64,000 bases of DNA from JADCGM01 sp943370355 (GTDB lineage: Bacteria; Pseudomonadota; Alphaproteobacteria; Sphingomonadales; Sphingomonadaceae). A program made the translations under genes and the position numbers. Where the stretch lies: positions 62,001 to 126,000 of the forward strand of contig CALRQP020000003.1 in the NCBI GenBank assembly GCA_943370355.1. The letters are read 5' to 3'. Shown one piece after another: positions 37,761 through 46,832 of the stretch; the first letter of the stretch is position 1; every line of letters begins with the position of its first letter. A model generated the notes under the pieces. That model was given only the letters and a program-made list of their open reading frames with translations. It was not told the DNA's origin and did no database searches.

Positions 37761-38950
37761 CGGGCGGCCAGGAACCCCGCGATCGCCGCTGCGGCACGAC
37801 GCGATGACGGCACCGCGTCCAGAGCAAAGGTGTTCGCGACTGCCGCTTCCTGCTCGCGCTGATAGGCATCGGGAAAGATCGTCGCGCCCCGCAGCGCTGA
37901 CGAGAGGTCACCGACATCGCTCAGCACGTCGCCGAGCCGCCAATGCGCGTAATTGGGGTTGCCCTGCCACTTCGCGCCATGCGCGTTGAAGAAGATGCAG
38001 GGCTTCGGCGTCAGCAGGAACTCATAGACCTGGCTGCTCGCATCCCCGAGGTAGATGTCCGCCTGCCGCGTGTAGCTCATGTCCGAACTGCGCGAACTGC
38101 CGGTGTCGACATGGATATTCGGCGCATCGCGGTATTTCTGTGCGACCGGGCGAACCCGGCCGACCCGGGCATGCTCGACCGACAGATGATAGTTCCGCCG
38201 GTACATCATCACATGCGGCGCAAAGATCAGGTTGAACTCGGACTGGTTCGCAAAAAATTCGAGAACCTGCTCGCCCATCCGGTACCAGGACGACAGGTAC
38301 GCGTCGAAATGCGGATTGTAGAGGACGGTCGGCTTGCCGTTGTCGAAGATCTTCGCGGGTGGCGCACCGATGGTATCGAACTTCGGATAGCCGACGATCG
38401 CATGCCCCGCTTCGGTGATCAGCCCGTCGGCGAGCATGCGGTCGCGCACCTTCGGCCCTGAAAGCAGCACGAAATCGAACAGGCGCGTCACATTGCGGAA
38501 CCCGATCGACCGGTCCCCCGCGCCGTGCGGCAGATAGATCAGCGCGAGATCGGTGAGCCCGAAACGGGTCTTGAGCAGCGTCGTCGTCGTCTCCGGCACG
38601 ACCAGCGCATCGAGCCTGGCGAAGGCGGCGCGGTTCTGCGCGAGCATCGCGACGCGGCGGAATGGCAGCGCCTTGCCAAAGATGCCGTCGAGTGCCTGCA
38701 TGATGGGACCGATCGACAGCGCGACGAAGTCGACCTGCGCGATCGCCTCGGGATCGAGCAGCGCCTTGACCGTCTGCTCCTGCGCGGCACTGGAGGTGAA
38801 CACCGCGAGGCTCAGTTCCGGCGCGAGCCGGACAAGCTCGTTGATGATCGGCGCGGTGTGGGCGATCTGGTGCAGCATGTCGTGATTGAAGAGAAACCCC
38901 AGCCGCCGGGCTGGCCGCAAGGTGGCAGGGTCGGCAGCCTTCACAGGCAC
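37757..38950 (-). CDS. CDP-glycerol/TagB-like glycerophosphotransferase family protein
   Basis: 397 residues, GT-B-like. GFLFNHDMLHQIAHTAPIIN opens the N-terminal Rossmann domain; IYLPHGAGDRSIGF, VLYNPHFDAYLSSWYRMG and YLGDASSQVYEFLLTPKP are the pattern of the TagB/TarB/RodC superfamily, in which H and D residues transfer glycerol phosphate from CDP-glycerol. The function in a Gram-negative is likely modification of surface polysaccharide or anchoring of sugars. Start is GTG (38950 or 38944). Convergent with the J-protein; divergent from the flippase. Confidence 0.75.
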   Translation of the reverse strand: MPVKAADPATLRPARRLGFLFNHDMLHQIAHTAPIINELVRLAPELSLAVFTSSAAQEQTVKALLDPEAIAQVDFVALSIGPIMQALDGIFGKALPFRRVAMLAQNRAAFARLDALVVPETTTTLLKTRFGLTDLALIYLPHGAGDRSIGFRNVTRLFDFVLLSGPKVRDRMLADGLITEAGHAIVGYPKFDTIGAPPAKIFDNGKPTVLYNPHFDAYLSSWYRMGEQVLEFFANQSEFNLIFAPHVMMYRRNYHLSVEHARVGRVRPVAQKYRDAPNIHVDTGSSRSSDMSYTRQADIYLGDASSQVYEFLLTPKPCIFFNAHGAKWQGNPNYAHWRLGDVLSDVGDLSSALRGATIFPDAYQREQEAAVANTFALDAVPSSRRAAAAIAGFLAAR

Positions 38951-39125
38951 GGTCGTTCATCCTGCAACGAGCGCCCCGAACCGCAGTGGCGTTCGGGCCG
39001 ATCGGCGTTTAACGCTCGTCTGCGACCTGCCCGGTCGCAGCCGCACATAAAGAGGACTCGCCGCCATCACTGCACATGACGACAGCGGAGCCAATGCACC
39101 ACGGCCGCCCGCCAGTCCACGCGCT

Positions 39126-40424
39126 TTGCGTCGCAGCGGCTGGCGCGGGATTGCGCAGAACACCGGCTGGCTGTTGTCCGGCAAGGCGGTCGGTGCTGTG
39201 CTCAGCTTTTTCTACCTCGGCCTCGCGACGCGCGCATTGGGGCCGGAAGCGTTCGGCCAGTTCACACTGGTGCTCGGCACCGGTCAGGCCGTTGCCACGC
39301 TCGTCACCTTCGAATCCTGGCAGCTGTTGGTCCGCTACGGGATGGAGCGGCTGCATGCGGGCCGGTCCGAGGCGCTTGGCCGGCTGATCGCCTTTTGTGC
39401 GGTGCTCGATTGGGCGGGCGCTCTGGTCGGTTGCTTGCTGGCCACCGCTGCGGTGACCTGGCTGGCGCCCTGGTTCGGCTGGTCGGCGACACTGCGCGAG
39501 CAAGCGCTGCTCTTCTGCTTCGTGCTGTTGCTGTGCACGCGCTCGGCAGCGACGGGCGTCCTTCGCCTGCATGACCGGTTCGGCGTCGCGGCCTTTGCCG
39601 AGACGATGACACCGATCCTGCGCCTCGTCGGCGCGCTGATTGTTGTCTGGCACGGCGCGACGGTGACCGGCCTGCTGGCGGCATGGGCCTTCGCCGAAAT
39701 CGTCACGGCGCTCGTCTATTGGACCGGCGCGCTGCGTACCGTCCCGCTCAGCCTGTGGCAGTGGCGCGGCGCGGCTTCGATCCCGGGAGAGATTCCCGGC
39801 CTCTGGCGCTACGCCGCCATGGTCAACGGCACCTCGACGCTCGGCCTCGTCGGCAAACAGTTCGCGGTGCTGCTCGTCGGCGCTTGGGTCGGCCCGGCAG
39901 CGGCCGGCGGCTACCGGATCGCGCATCAGCTCGGGCAGGCGCTCGCCAATATCTCCGACATGATGTCGCGCGCCACCTTCTCCGAACTCATGCGCGCCAA
40001 GGCCGGCGAGACGCAAAGCGCGCTGGCGCAGCTGTTCCGCCGCGCGTCGTTGATGGCGGTCGGAACGGCGCTGGTGATGATCCTGTTGGTCCTCGCCATC
40101 GGCAAATTCATGGTCGTCGCGCTGGCTGGCCCGGCCTTCGCCAGTGCCGCGCCGCTGCTGCTGTTTCTCGGCACTGCGGCCGCGCTGGATGCGGCCGGCG
40201 TGAGTTTCGAACCGGCCCTCATCGCGACGGGCCGGGCGTGGCTGGCCTTTCGCCTGCGCCTCCTCTCGACCGTCCTGCTGTTCGGCGGCCTGATCGCGAT
40301 GCTGCAATTGTTCGGCACGATCGGCGCGGCGGCGGCGACCACCGCCGCCTCGGCGCTAACCCTGCTCCTGCTCGGCAGCGCCGCATGGCGCGCCGTGCAT
40401 GCGCCAGCCAATAGTCTCAGCTGA
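39126..40424 (+). CDS. Polysaccharide flippase (Wzx/MOP superfamily)
   Basis: 432 residues with about 12 transmembrane helices. It opens WLLSGKAVGAVLSFFYLGLA and contains LGPEAFGQF, the characteristic start of O-antigen/teichuronic-type flippases. It should move lipid-linked glycans across the inner membrane. The TTG start at 39126 is the only usable start in frame; no good ribosome site precedes it. Adjacent divergent TagB-like transferase fits a surface glycan function, but no polymerase or glycosyltransferase cluster follows. Confidence 0.8.
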   Translation: MRRSGWRGIAQNTGWLLSGKAVGAVLSFFYLGLATRALGPEAFGQFTLVLGTGQAVATLVTFESWQLLVRYGMERLHAGRSEALGRLIAFCAVLDWAGALVGCLLATAAVTWLAPWFGWSATLREQALLFCFVLLLCTRSAATGVLRLHDRFGVAAFAETMTPILRLVGALIVVWHGATVTGLLAAWAFAEIVTALVYWTGALRTVPLSLWQWRGAASIPGEIPGLWRYAAMVNGTSTLGLVGKQFAVLLVGAWVGPAAAGGYRIAHQLGQALANISDMMSRATFSELMRAKAGETQSALAQLFRRASLMAVGTALVMILLVLAIGKFMVVALAGPAFASAAPLLLFLGTAAALDAAGVSFEPALIATGRAWLAFRLRLLSTVLLFGGLIAMLQLFGTIGAAAATTAASALTLLLLGSAAWRAVHAPANSLS

Positions 40425-40476
40425 CAATCACCGCGCCGGACTGGTTACACTCGCGGCACCTCGACAGGAGACCGAT

Positions 40477-41040
40477 ATGCGTCTGACCCAGCCCCGGCTC
40501 AAACCGCTGACCGACGCCGAACTGTCCGAAGCCGCTGCGGCGATCATCGCGCCGTTCAAGGGCCGCGGCGCGGACTACAATATCTTCCGCACCATGGCCC
40601 GCCGCCCCGCCGCGCTGCGCAGCTTCCTCGAATGGGGCAATTACATCCTGTCCAAGGCCAATTCGCTCGACGCGCGAACCCGCGAGCTGGCGATCCTGCG
40701 AACCGGCTTCAATTGCCGCTCCGGCTATGAATGGGCGCAGCATGTCGTGATCGGCGAACGCAGTGGGCTGACCGGAGAGGAGATCGCCCGCATCAAGGCC
40801 GGCCCGGACGCGCCGGGCTGGAGCGCCGCCGATGCCGCGATCCTCACGGCCTGCGATGACCTGTCCAAGGACTATTTCGTGTCGGACGCCGCATGGGCTG
40901 CCCTCGGCGCGCATTTCAGCGACGACCAGCGCATGGACCTCGTCTTCACCGTCGGCCAGTACACCCAGGTGTCGATGCTTTTGAACAGCTTCGGCGTGCA
41001 GCTCGACGCCGGGCTCGTCGCCGACCCCGACCTGTCATGA
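40477..41040 (+). CDS. Carboxymuconolactone decarboxylase (AhpD-like) family protein
   Basis: 187 residues. The CMD fold is shown by NIFRTMARRPAALRSFLEWG, the helix LDARTRELAILRTGFNCRSG, and YEWAQHVVIGERSGLTGEEI. There is only one Cys (in NCRSGYEW) instead of the CxxC of peroxidase AhpD, so it is more likely an uncharacterised decarboxylase/isomerase type. ACAGGAG precedes ATG 40477. It overlaps the SDR gene by 4 bp (ATGA), so the pair probably acts together. Confidence 0.88.
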   Translation: MRLTQPRLKPLTDAELSEAAAAIIAPFKGRGADYNIFRTMARRPAALRSFLEWGNYILSKANSLDARTRELAILRTGFNCRSGYEWAQHVVIGERSGLTGEEIARIKAGPDAPGWSAADAAILTACDDLSKDYFVSDAAWAALGAHFSDDQRMDLVFTVGQYTQVSMLLNSFGVQLDAGLVADPDLS

Positions 41041-41834
41041 CCGGACGGCTTCAGGGCAAGACGGCGATTGTCGTCGGCGCAGGCCAGACGCCCGGCGACA
41101 CGGTGGGCAATGGCCGCGCCACCGCCCTGCTGTTCGCACGCGAAGGCGCACGGTTGTTCTGTGTCGACCGGATTTTGGACCGGGCCGAGGAAACCGCAGC
41201 ACTGATCCGCAGCGAGGGCGGCGACGCCACGGCGCATGCGGCAAACATTGTCGAGGAATCGGCATCCAAGGCCCTTATCGAAGCCGCTCTCACGCATTTC
41301 GGCCGCATCGACATCCTCCATAACAATGTCGGCGGCGGTGCAGGCGACGGCCCGCCGGAGGCGCTCGAGGCCGACCGGTTCGCCGCGATCATGGCGCTGA
41401 ACGCCCAGGCGATGTGGATGACGATCAAGCATGTGCTGCCCGTCATGCGCGCACAGGCGTCGGGCGCCATCGTCAACATCTCCTCGCTCGCCTCGCTCGC
41501 GCCGGCCGGCATCCTCGCCTATGAAATGTCGAAGGCGGCGGTGAACAAGCTGACCACCAGCGTCGCGGCGCTGAACGCCCTATATGGCATCCGCTGCAAT
41601 GCCGTCCTGCCCGGCCTGATCGATACACCGATGGCGATCCAGGGCTGGGCCGGGCTCACCGGCGAGGCGCACGCCGCACTGCGCGCCAAGCGCAACAAGC
41701 GCGTGCCGATGGGTCATATGGGGACCGCTTGGGATGTGGCGCATGCAGCCCTGTGGCTTGCCTCCGACGATGCGCGCTTCGTGACCGGGGCGCTGCTCCC
41801 CGTCGATGGCGGCCAATCGGTGCGCGTGGGCTGA
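41037..41834 (+). CDS. Short-chain dehydrogenase/reductase (SDR)
   Basis: 265 residues, classical SDR. Cofactor site IVVGAGQTPGDTVGNGRATA (an unusual insertion in the TGxxxGIG loop), NNVGGG, catalytic S in NISSLASLAPAG, and Y-x3-K in AYEMSKAAVN. The C-terminal PVDGG is typical. NAD(P)-dependent oxidoreductase of unknown substrate, coupled to the CMD-family gene. The glycine-rich loop carries extra residues (TPGDTVGN), which makes cofactor specificity hard to predict. Confidence 0.92.
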   Translation: MTGRLQGKTAIVVGAGQTPGDTVGNGRATALLFAREGARLFCVDRILDRAEETAALIRSEGGDATAHAANIVEESASKALIEAALTHFGRIDILHNNVGGGAGDGPPEALEADRFAAIMALNAQAMWMTIKHVLPVMRAQASGAIVNISSLASLAPAGILAYEMSKAAVNKLTTSVAALNALYGIRCNAVLPGLIDTPMAIQGWAGLTGEAHAALRAKRNKRVPMGHMGTAWDVAHAALWLASDDARFVTGALLPVDGGQSVRVG

Positions 41835-41883
41835 CCCGCCGCCCTTCCCCGAACTGCCCCCGCGTGCTACCCGCCGCGCCGTC

Positions 41884-43779
41884 ATGCTCAATCTGAACGG
41901 AATCACCGTGCGCCTCGGCGGGCGCACCATCCTCGACCGCGCGACCGCGGCGTTGCCGCCAAAGGCGCGCATCGGGCTGATCGGCCGCAATGGCGCGGGC
42001 AAGTCGACGCTGATGAAACTCATCGCGGGCGGCGGCGAGGCCGACGAGGGTAGCATCGACATGCCCAAGAACGCCCGCATCGGCTATATCGCGCAGGAGG
42101 CCCCCTCGGGCACTTCGACGCCCTTCGAAACCGTGCTCGCCGCCGACCTCGAACGCGCCGCGCTGCTCGCCGAGGAAGAAGGCCTCGACCATTCGGGCGG
42201 CGATGAAGAGGCGATGCACCGCATCTCCGACATTCACGAGCGGCTGACCGCGATCGACGCGCACACCGCGCCGGCCCGCGCCGCCAAGATCCTCGTCGGC
42301 CTCGGCTTCGATGAGGACATGCAGCAGCAGCCGCTCGACAGCTTCTCGGGCGGCTGGAAGATGCGCGTCGCGCTCGCCGCGCTCCTGTTCTCGCAGCCCG
42401 ACCTGCTGCTGCTCGACGAACCGTCGAACCATCTCGACCTCGAAGCGACGTTGTGGCTCGAGAATTTCCTCAAATCCTATCGCGCCACGATGATCGTGAT
42501 CAGCCACGAGCGCGACCTGCTCAACAATGTCGTCGATTACATCCTGCACCTCGAACGCGGGAAGGTGACGCTTTACCCGGGTGGCTATGACGCCTTCGAG
42601 CGGCAGCGCAACGAACGCGCCGCGCAGCTTGCGGCCGCACGCGAAGCGCAGCAGGCGCAGCGCGCCAAGCTGCAGGACTATATCGCCCGCAACTCGGCCC
42701 GCGCCTCGACCGCCAAACAGGCCCAGTCGCGGCAGAAGGCGCTGGCGCGGATGCAGCCGATCGCCGAAGCCGTCAACGATCCGACCCTGGTGTTCGACTT
42801 CCCGTCGCCGCCCCAGCTCAAGCCGCCGCTCGTGCAGCTCGACATGGCGTCGGTCGGCTATGGCGACCGCACCATCCTGTCGCGCATCGACATGCGCATG
42901 GACCCCGACGACCGCATCGCGCTGGTGGGCCGCAACGGCAATGGCAAGACGACACTGGCGCGGCTGCTCGCAGCGCAGCTGAAGCCGCAGGCCGGGCATA
43001 TCGGCACGGCGGGCAAGATGCGCGTCGGCTATTTCACGCAATATCAGGTCGAGGAGCTGCACAGCGACGACACGCCGCTCGAGCATATGTCGCGGCTGAT
43101 GAAGGGCGCGACGCCCTCGGCGGTCCGCGCACAGCTCGGCCGCTTCGGCTTTTCGGGCGACATGGCGACGCAACCGGTCGGCAAGATGTCGGGCGGCGAG
43201 CGGGCGCGGCTGGCGCTGGCGCTGATCACCCGCGACGCGCCGCACCTGCTCATCCTCGACGAGCCGACCAACCATCTCGACGTCGATGCGCGCGAGGCGC
43301 TGGTGCGGGCCTTGAACGACTATGAGGGCGCGGTGGTCATCGTCAGCCACGACCGCCACATGGTCGAGGCGGCAGCGGACCGGCTCATCCTCGTCGACGG
43401 CGGCACCGCGAAGGAATTCGCCGGCAGCCTCGACGATTATACCGACATGATCCTCGGCAAGAGCGGCAATGACGGCAGCGGCGGCAAGCCCGTCTCCAAG
43501 GCCGACCGCAAGGCCGAAAAACGTCTCGCCGCCGAGGCGCGCGAAAAGAGCGCCGCCATCCGCAAGGCCGCGACCGCCGCCGAGGCCGAGGTCGCCAAAC
43601 TCACCGAACGCCGCGCCCAGATCGACCGCGCGCTGTTCGACCCGGCGACCGCCGAACCGCGCGACCGGAGTGCGGCGGCGGGGGATTTGATGCGGGAGCG
43701 GGGCGAGGTGGACCGGAAGCTGGCGACGGCCGAGGCGGCGTGGCTGGAGGCGACGGCGGAGTTGGAGGCGGCGGCGTAG
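41884..43779 (+). CDS. ABC-F family ATP-binding protein
   Basis: 631 residues with two ABC ATPase domains and no membrane segment. Walker A motifs are GRNGAGKST and GRNGNGKTT; signatures are FSGGWKMR and MSGGERAR; Walker B segments are LLLLDEPSNHLD and LILDEPTNHLD. A charged C-terminal coiled coil spans about residues 540-631. This matches the YheS/Uup type of ribosome-associated ABC-F translation factors. ATG 41884 is 49 bp after the SDR stop; the longer in-frame reading from 41806 overlaps the SDR gene and is rejected. Confidence 0.93.
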   Translation: MLNLNGITVRLGGRTILDRATAALPPKARIGLIGRNGAGKSTLMKLIAGGGEADEGSIDMPKNARIGYIAQEAPSGTSTPFETVLAADLERAALLAEEEGLDHSGGDEEAMHRISDIHERLTAIDAHTAPARAAKILVGLGFDEDMQQQPLDSFSGGWKMRVALAALLFSQPDLLLLDEPSNHLDLEATLWLENFLKSYRATMIVISHERDLLNNVVDYILHLERGKVTLYPGGYDAFERQRNERAAQLAAAREAQQAQRAKLQDYIARNSARASTAKQAQSRQKALARMQPIAEAVNDPTLVFDFPSPPQLKPPLVQLDMASVGYGDRTILSRIDMRMDPDDRIALVGRNGNGKTTLARLLAAQLKPQAGHIGTAGKMRVGYFTQYQVEELHSDDTPLEHMSRLMKGATPSAVRAQLGRFGFSGDMATQPVGKMSGGERARLALALITRDAPHLLILDEPTNHLDVDAREALVRALNDYEGAVVIVSHDRHMVEAAADRLILVDGGTAKEFAGSLDDYTDMILGKSGNDGSGGKPVSKADRKAEKRLAAEAREKSAAIRKAATAAEAEVAKLTERRAQIDRALFDPATAEPRDRSAAAGDLMRERGEVDRKLATAEAAWLEATAELEAAA

Positions 43780-43839
43780 AGATTAACACCTCCAAACAGC
43801 CGAGTGGCGACAATTACTTTTCGCGTCTACCATTTGCGC

Positions 43840-44202
43840 ATGCCACGCAAGCCACCCAAGACGCCACAGGAAAAGAAGGCACTTAGCTTGGTGCGGGACC
43901 GCGCCGCATACTTCTTCAATAACCAGAAGGCCGCTCGCAAGGCCGTTCCGCTCCGCAAGGCAATCGAGAGCCGACGCACACGGCATCAGAATAATCAGGC
44001 GTTGTCGCAAATTGAGCGAGTCGATGAGGCTGCTTTAGATGTCATCGAGAGTTCAGCCCGACAGGATGTAGCTCGGAAGGGCGGGTGGACTAAGGGATCG
44101 AGCGAGCCGTTGGGCACCGTCATAGGATGGAAACTAGAAAATCGAACGCAGCGCGCGGGACGTAAGCAGCGCACGCCTTCCGCTCAGACGGACGACATTT
44201 AG
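43840..44202 (+). CDS. Hypothetical basic protein, 120 aa
   Basis: Highly basic and probably soluble: MPRKPPKTPQEKKALSLVRD, then NNQKAARKAVPLRKAIESRR. Base composition is visibly lower in GC than the flanking ABC-F gene. I recall similar 'K/R-rich' proteins scattered in alphaproteobacterial accessory regions, but no family name. ATG 43840 is chosen; a GTG at 43804 would add 12 codons. No ribosome site is convincing. It may be a foreign gene at the edge of a lower-GC stretch. Confidence 0.55.
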   Translation: MPRKPPKTPQEKKALSLVRDRAAYFFNNQKAARKAVPLRKAIESRRTRHQNNQALSQIERVDEAALDVIESSARQDVARKGGWTKGSSEPLGTVIGWKLENRTQRAGRKQRTPSAQTDDI

Positions 44203-44303
44203 CCACCCATTTCGACTCGCTGCCCGGCGTATCTTGGCTGGGTCGGTTCCGGCGTTGGAATGCGGCTGTTTAGATCGGTCGTTTGCGGCCAAGCATCGAT
44301 CGC

Positions 44304-45482
44304 TTACCTCGCACCCCGCCCCTCCAAAAACGTCAGTGTAGCCCCCCGAACTAATTGATTCCCAATGCTGTTGGTCGCCTGATCGAACAGATGCTGGCCA
44401 TAGGGGACGCGGATCAGCTCGACAGCGACCCCGGCGCGCTTCGCCTCCTCGGCGAAACGGTAGGTCAGGGGTGCGGGCAGCAGATGATCATTCTCGCCGA
44501 CGATGATCAGCGTCGGCGGCACCTTGGGCCCGATGTAGGAAGCCGGATCGACCGCGCGATAGCGCTCCGGAAACGCCTCGGGCGATCCGCCGAGATAGGC
44601 CGTCGCATAGCGGCGCGCGAGGTTGCCGAACATCGGCACGTCGCTTCGGTAGACCTCGGCGAGATGCACCGCGGGATAGACGGTGGCGACGGCGGCAATG
44701 CGCGGCACCGCGCCGCCGCACGCCGACGGCAGCGTCCCGGCATTGGCGCGATAACTCGCGACCAGCGCCAGATTGCCGCCAGCGGAATCGCCCATCAGCG
44801 ACACCCGCGCCGCATCGCCGCCGAAGCGGCCCGCGTTGGCGTTCACCCAGGCCAGCGCGCAGCCGACCTGCCCGCTTGTGACGTTCCACATGTGCCGGTC
44901 GCGCGACGATAGCGGATAATCGATGGCGATGGTCAGCCAGCCCCGGCGCGCGAACCAGCGCATGTTCTCGCCGCCGGCAAAGCGGTCGCCTTCGACCCAG
45001 CCGCCGCCGTGGATGTAGAGCAGCACGGGGGCCGGGGTCCGGGACTGCGGCCTGTAGACGACGAGCCGCAGCGGCTTGCCGTCGAAGGTTGAATAGACGA
45101 GGTCGGCGTCAGGCTTGGCCGGCAGCGGCGCATGGCTCGCCAGCGTGGCCGCGAGCTGGATCGGTACGCCAGCCGCCTGCGCCGCCGCGACCATCCGGCC
45201 AACGGCCATCGCCCCGACTGCCGCGACCGCAATCGCAAACAGGCCGAGGCCCTTGCGCAGCCGCACCTTGCGCTTCGGCCCGCCGAGCCAAATCAGCGCC
45301 GCCCCGATCAGCGGCAGCACGACGAACCACGGGCTGAACCAGTCGAGGATCAGCGATCCATAGGGGGCCAGATAGGGCAGCGCATAGACATGCGCGCCGA
45401 GCAGCAGCAGCGCGAATATGAGCGCGATGAGGCCGCCGGCAATGAGGGCGAGCCAACGCGCGATGCTTCCCAGTCTGTTCAA
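44304..45482 (-). CDS. HSL-type alpha/beta hydrolase with N-terminal membrane segment
   Basis: 392 residues. Two to three hydrophobic helices occupy residues ~8-100. The catalytic domain has the oxyanion motif YIHGGGWVEGD, nucleophile elbow MGDSAGGNLAL, acid in VGENDHLLP, and His in PYGQHLFDQ. It is an esterase/lipase of the hormone-sensitive-lipase family anchored in the inner membrane. TTG 45482 is the apparent start. Same strand as the BLUF gene but separated by 234 bp with no visible feature. Confidence 0.85.
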   Translation of the reverse strand: MNRLGSIARWLALIAGGLIALIFALLLLGAHVYALPYLAPYGSLILDWFSPWFVVLPLIGAALIWLGGPKRKVRLRKGLGLFAIAVAAVGAMAVGRMVAAAQAAGVPIQLAATLASHAPLPAKPDADLVYSTFDGKPLRLVVYRPQSRTPAPVLLYIHGGGWVEGDRFAGGENMRWFARRGWLTIAIDYPLSSRDRHMWNVTSGQVGCALAWVNANAGRFGGDAARVSLMGDSAGGNLALVASYRANAGTLPSACGGAVPRIAAVATVYPAVHLAEVYRSDVPMFGNLARRYATAYLGGSPEAFPERYRAVDPASYIGPKVPPTLIIVGENDHLLPAPLTYRFAEEAKRAGVAVELIRVPYGQHLFDQATNSIGNQLVRGATLTFLEGRGAR

Positions 45483-45716
45483 CGGAATGCCCCCAAGCCC
45501 ATTTTAGCTCGATTCAGCCACTGGCTACGCAGGACGCACGCTACGCGCGCATGTTGTTGCTTTCTACCCGTCCTTTGAAAGCCGCCGGACGGCTAACGAC
45601 TTCATTGCGGTCATTCGCCTACTTTGACGTCCTCAGGTTACCGCTGGAAGAAAGACGCGGGTCACCTCACAGGTGGAGCCGATCGTTAGCCCCCAAATTG
45701 CGGGATACACCGCTTG

Positions 45717-46100
45717 CTAGTGCAGGGTGTCCGACATCGCTTCGGCAACGACCGCGGCCTCCATTAAGAGGTGGTCAAGTTGGTCTCGCAGAAAATCCTT
45801 TGGATCACGGAAAGCCATGGACCAGTCTGGATAGCGTCGGATAGGGATCGGACTATTGGCCATCATTTTAACGCTATGGTGGCGCGGATCGACAGCGATC
45901 CGGCCCATGAGCGCGAGCAACTCAGTTCTTGGCCCCTCCAGCACCTGCGCGAAGCGCCCAGTGTGATATGTCAGAATTCCCGTGATTTGGGCGCGCAAAT
46001 TATGAGGTTGGGCGAGAGCACAGATAGTTCGCACATCTGCCTCAAGCATCGCGCCAGGTGCCGTGGCTACGCTCGCGTAGGATAACGTCCACAATCGCAA
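45717..46100 (-). CDS. BLUF-domain blue-light photoreceptor
   Basis: 127 residues from TTG 46100, which has AAGG seven bases upstream. It is almost only the FAD-binding BLUF domain: the key Tyr in LSYASVA, Asn in HNLRAQITGILTY, Gln in GRFAQVLEG, and the Trp/Met region YPDWSMAF, so the photochemical residues are present. About 15 C-terminal residues form a charged helix. It likely signals through another protein. A longer in-frame reading to 46277 adds 59 residues that do not look like family sequence; that start cannot be excluded. Lower GC than average. Confidence 0.8.
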   Translation of the reverse strand: MRLWTLSYASVATAPGAMLEADVRTICALAQPHNLRAQITGILTYHTGRFAQVLEGPRTELLALMGRIAVDPRHHSVKMMANSPIPIRRYPDWSMAFRDPKDFLRDQLDHLLMEAAVVAEAMSDTLH

Positions 46101-46362
46101 AAGATCGGCCTTTTTACCAAGGCACCGCCCCCGCGTCGCCAGATGGCTACCTAAGAGTGCTGCGAAAAAATGTAAGTACCGATTATCTCGACCTATGGGG
46201 ATTCGTAGGCGTCCGGCTAGGGCCATCGCTGCGGAGCCGACATTCCGCTTTCCACCCAATTTGAGCCGTTCCGCCACGCTTCGTTAAGCGTTATCGCCTT
46301 GAAGCCGCCCGGCAGCTTTCAGGCAGGGAGCGGCTGGACAGCAAGCGACTCCATTACGGCCT

Positions 46363-46743
46363 CTAGCGGCTAGTGAGAGCAGCCGCAGCAGCCACAATTA
46401 CGAGCGCTGTAATGACAACGATCCAGACGACCGCTGAGCCGTCCGCGATGCGTGCCCATAACCTTGGCTCCGACAGGAGGGGACTCCCGCGCACAATCGT
46501 CTTGGGATCAACACCGGTCTGACCACAGATTGCTACGGCAAACCGTTCCCAAACGTCGAATGTATCCTGTTTGCAGACAGGTAGAACTTTTCGGAGCGCG
46601 TCGAACACGTCTCCAGCCGTTCGCCATTGCGGAGCATCCGAGTAGTCGAGCTTGATACCGAAAGCGCGCTCAACATCATCTATGGCGGCAATCTCGTCAC
46701 CGTCACCGCCAAGTCCGACACTTACTGGACTGCTCGCCGCCAC
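46363..46743 (-). CDS. Hypothetical protein with C-terminal membrane anchor, 126 aa
   Basis: The N-terminal part has IDDVERAFGIKLDYSDAPQW and RTAGDVFDALRKVLP, a pattern that recurs in unnamed sphingomonad proteins and looks like a small helical, acyl-carrier-like fold. A single transmembrane helix (VVWIVVITALVIVAAAAAL) ends the protein with a short SR tail. GTG 46743 is a poor start (AAGG lies too close). Function unknown; it sits in the lower-GC stretch. Confidence 0.6.
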   Translation of the reverse strand: MAASSPVSVGLGGDGDEIAAIDDVERAFGIKLDYSDAPQWRTAGDVFDALRKVLPVCKQDTFDVWERFAVAICGQTGVDPKTIVRGSPLLSEPRLWARIADGSAVVWIVVITALVIVAAAAALTSR

Positions 46744-46832
46744 ACCTTAAGAATACCGAAGGCGTGCACATTCGCAATGCCAGCCAACCACCCACATAGG
46801 GACATCGGCGACATCTGACCCGACCACCGCCC

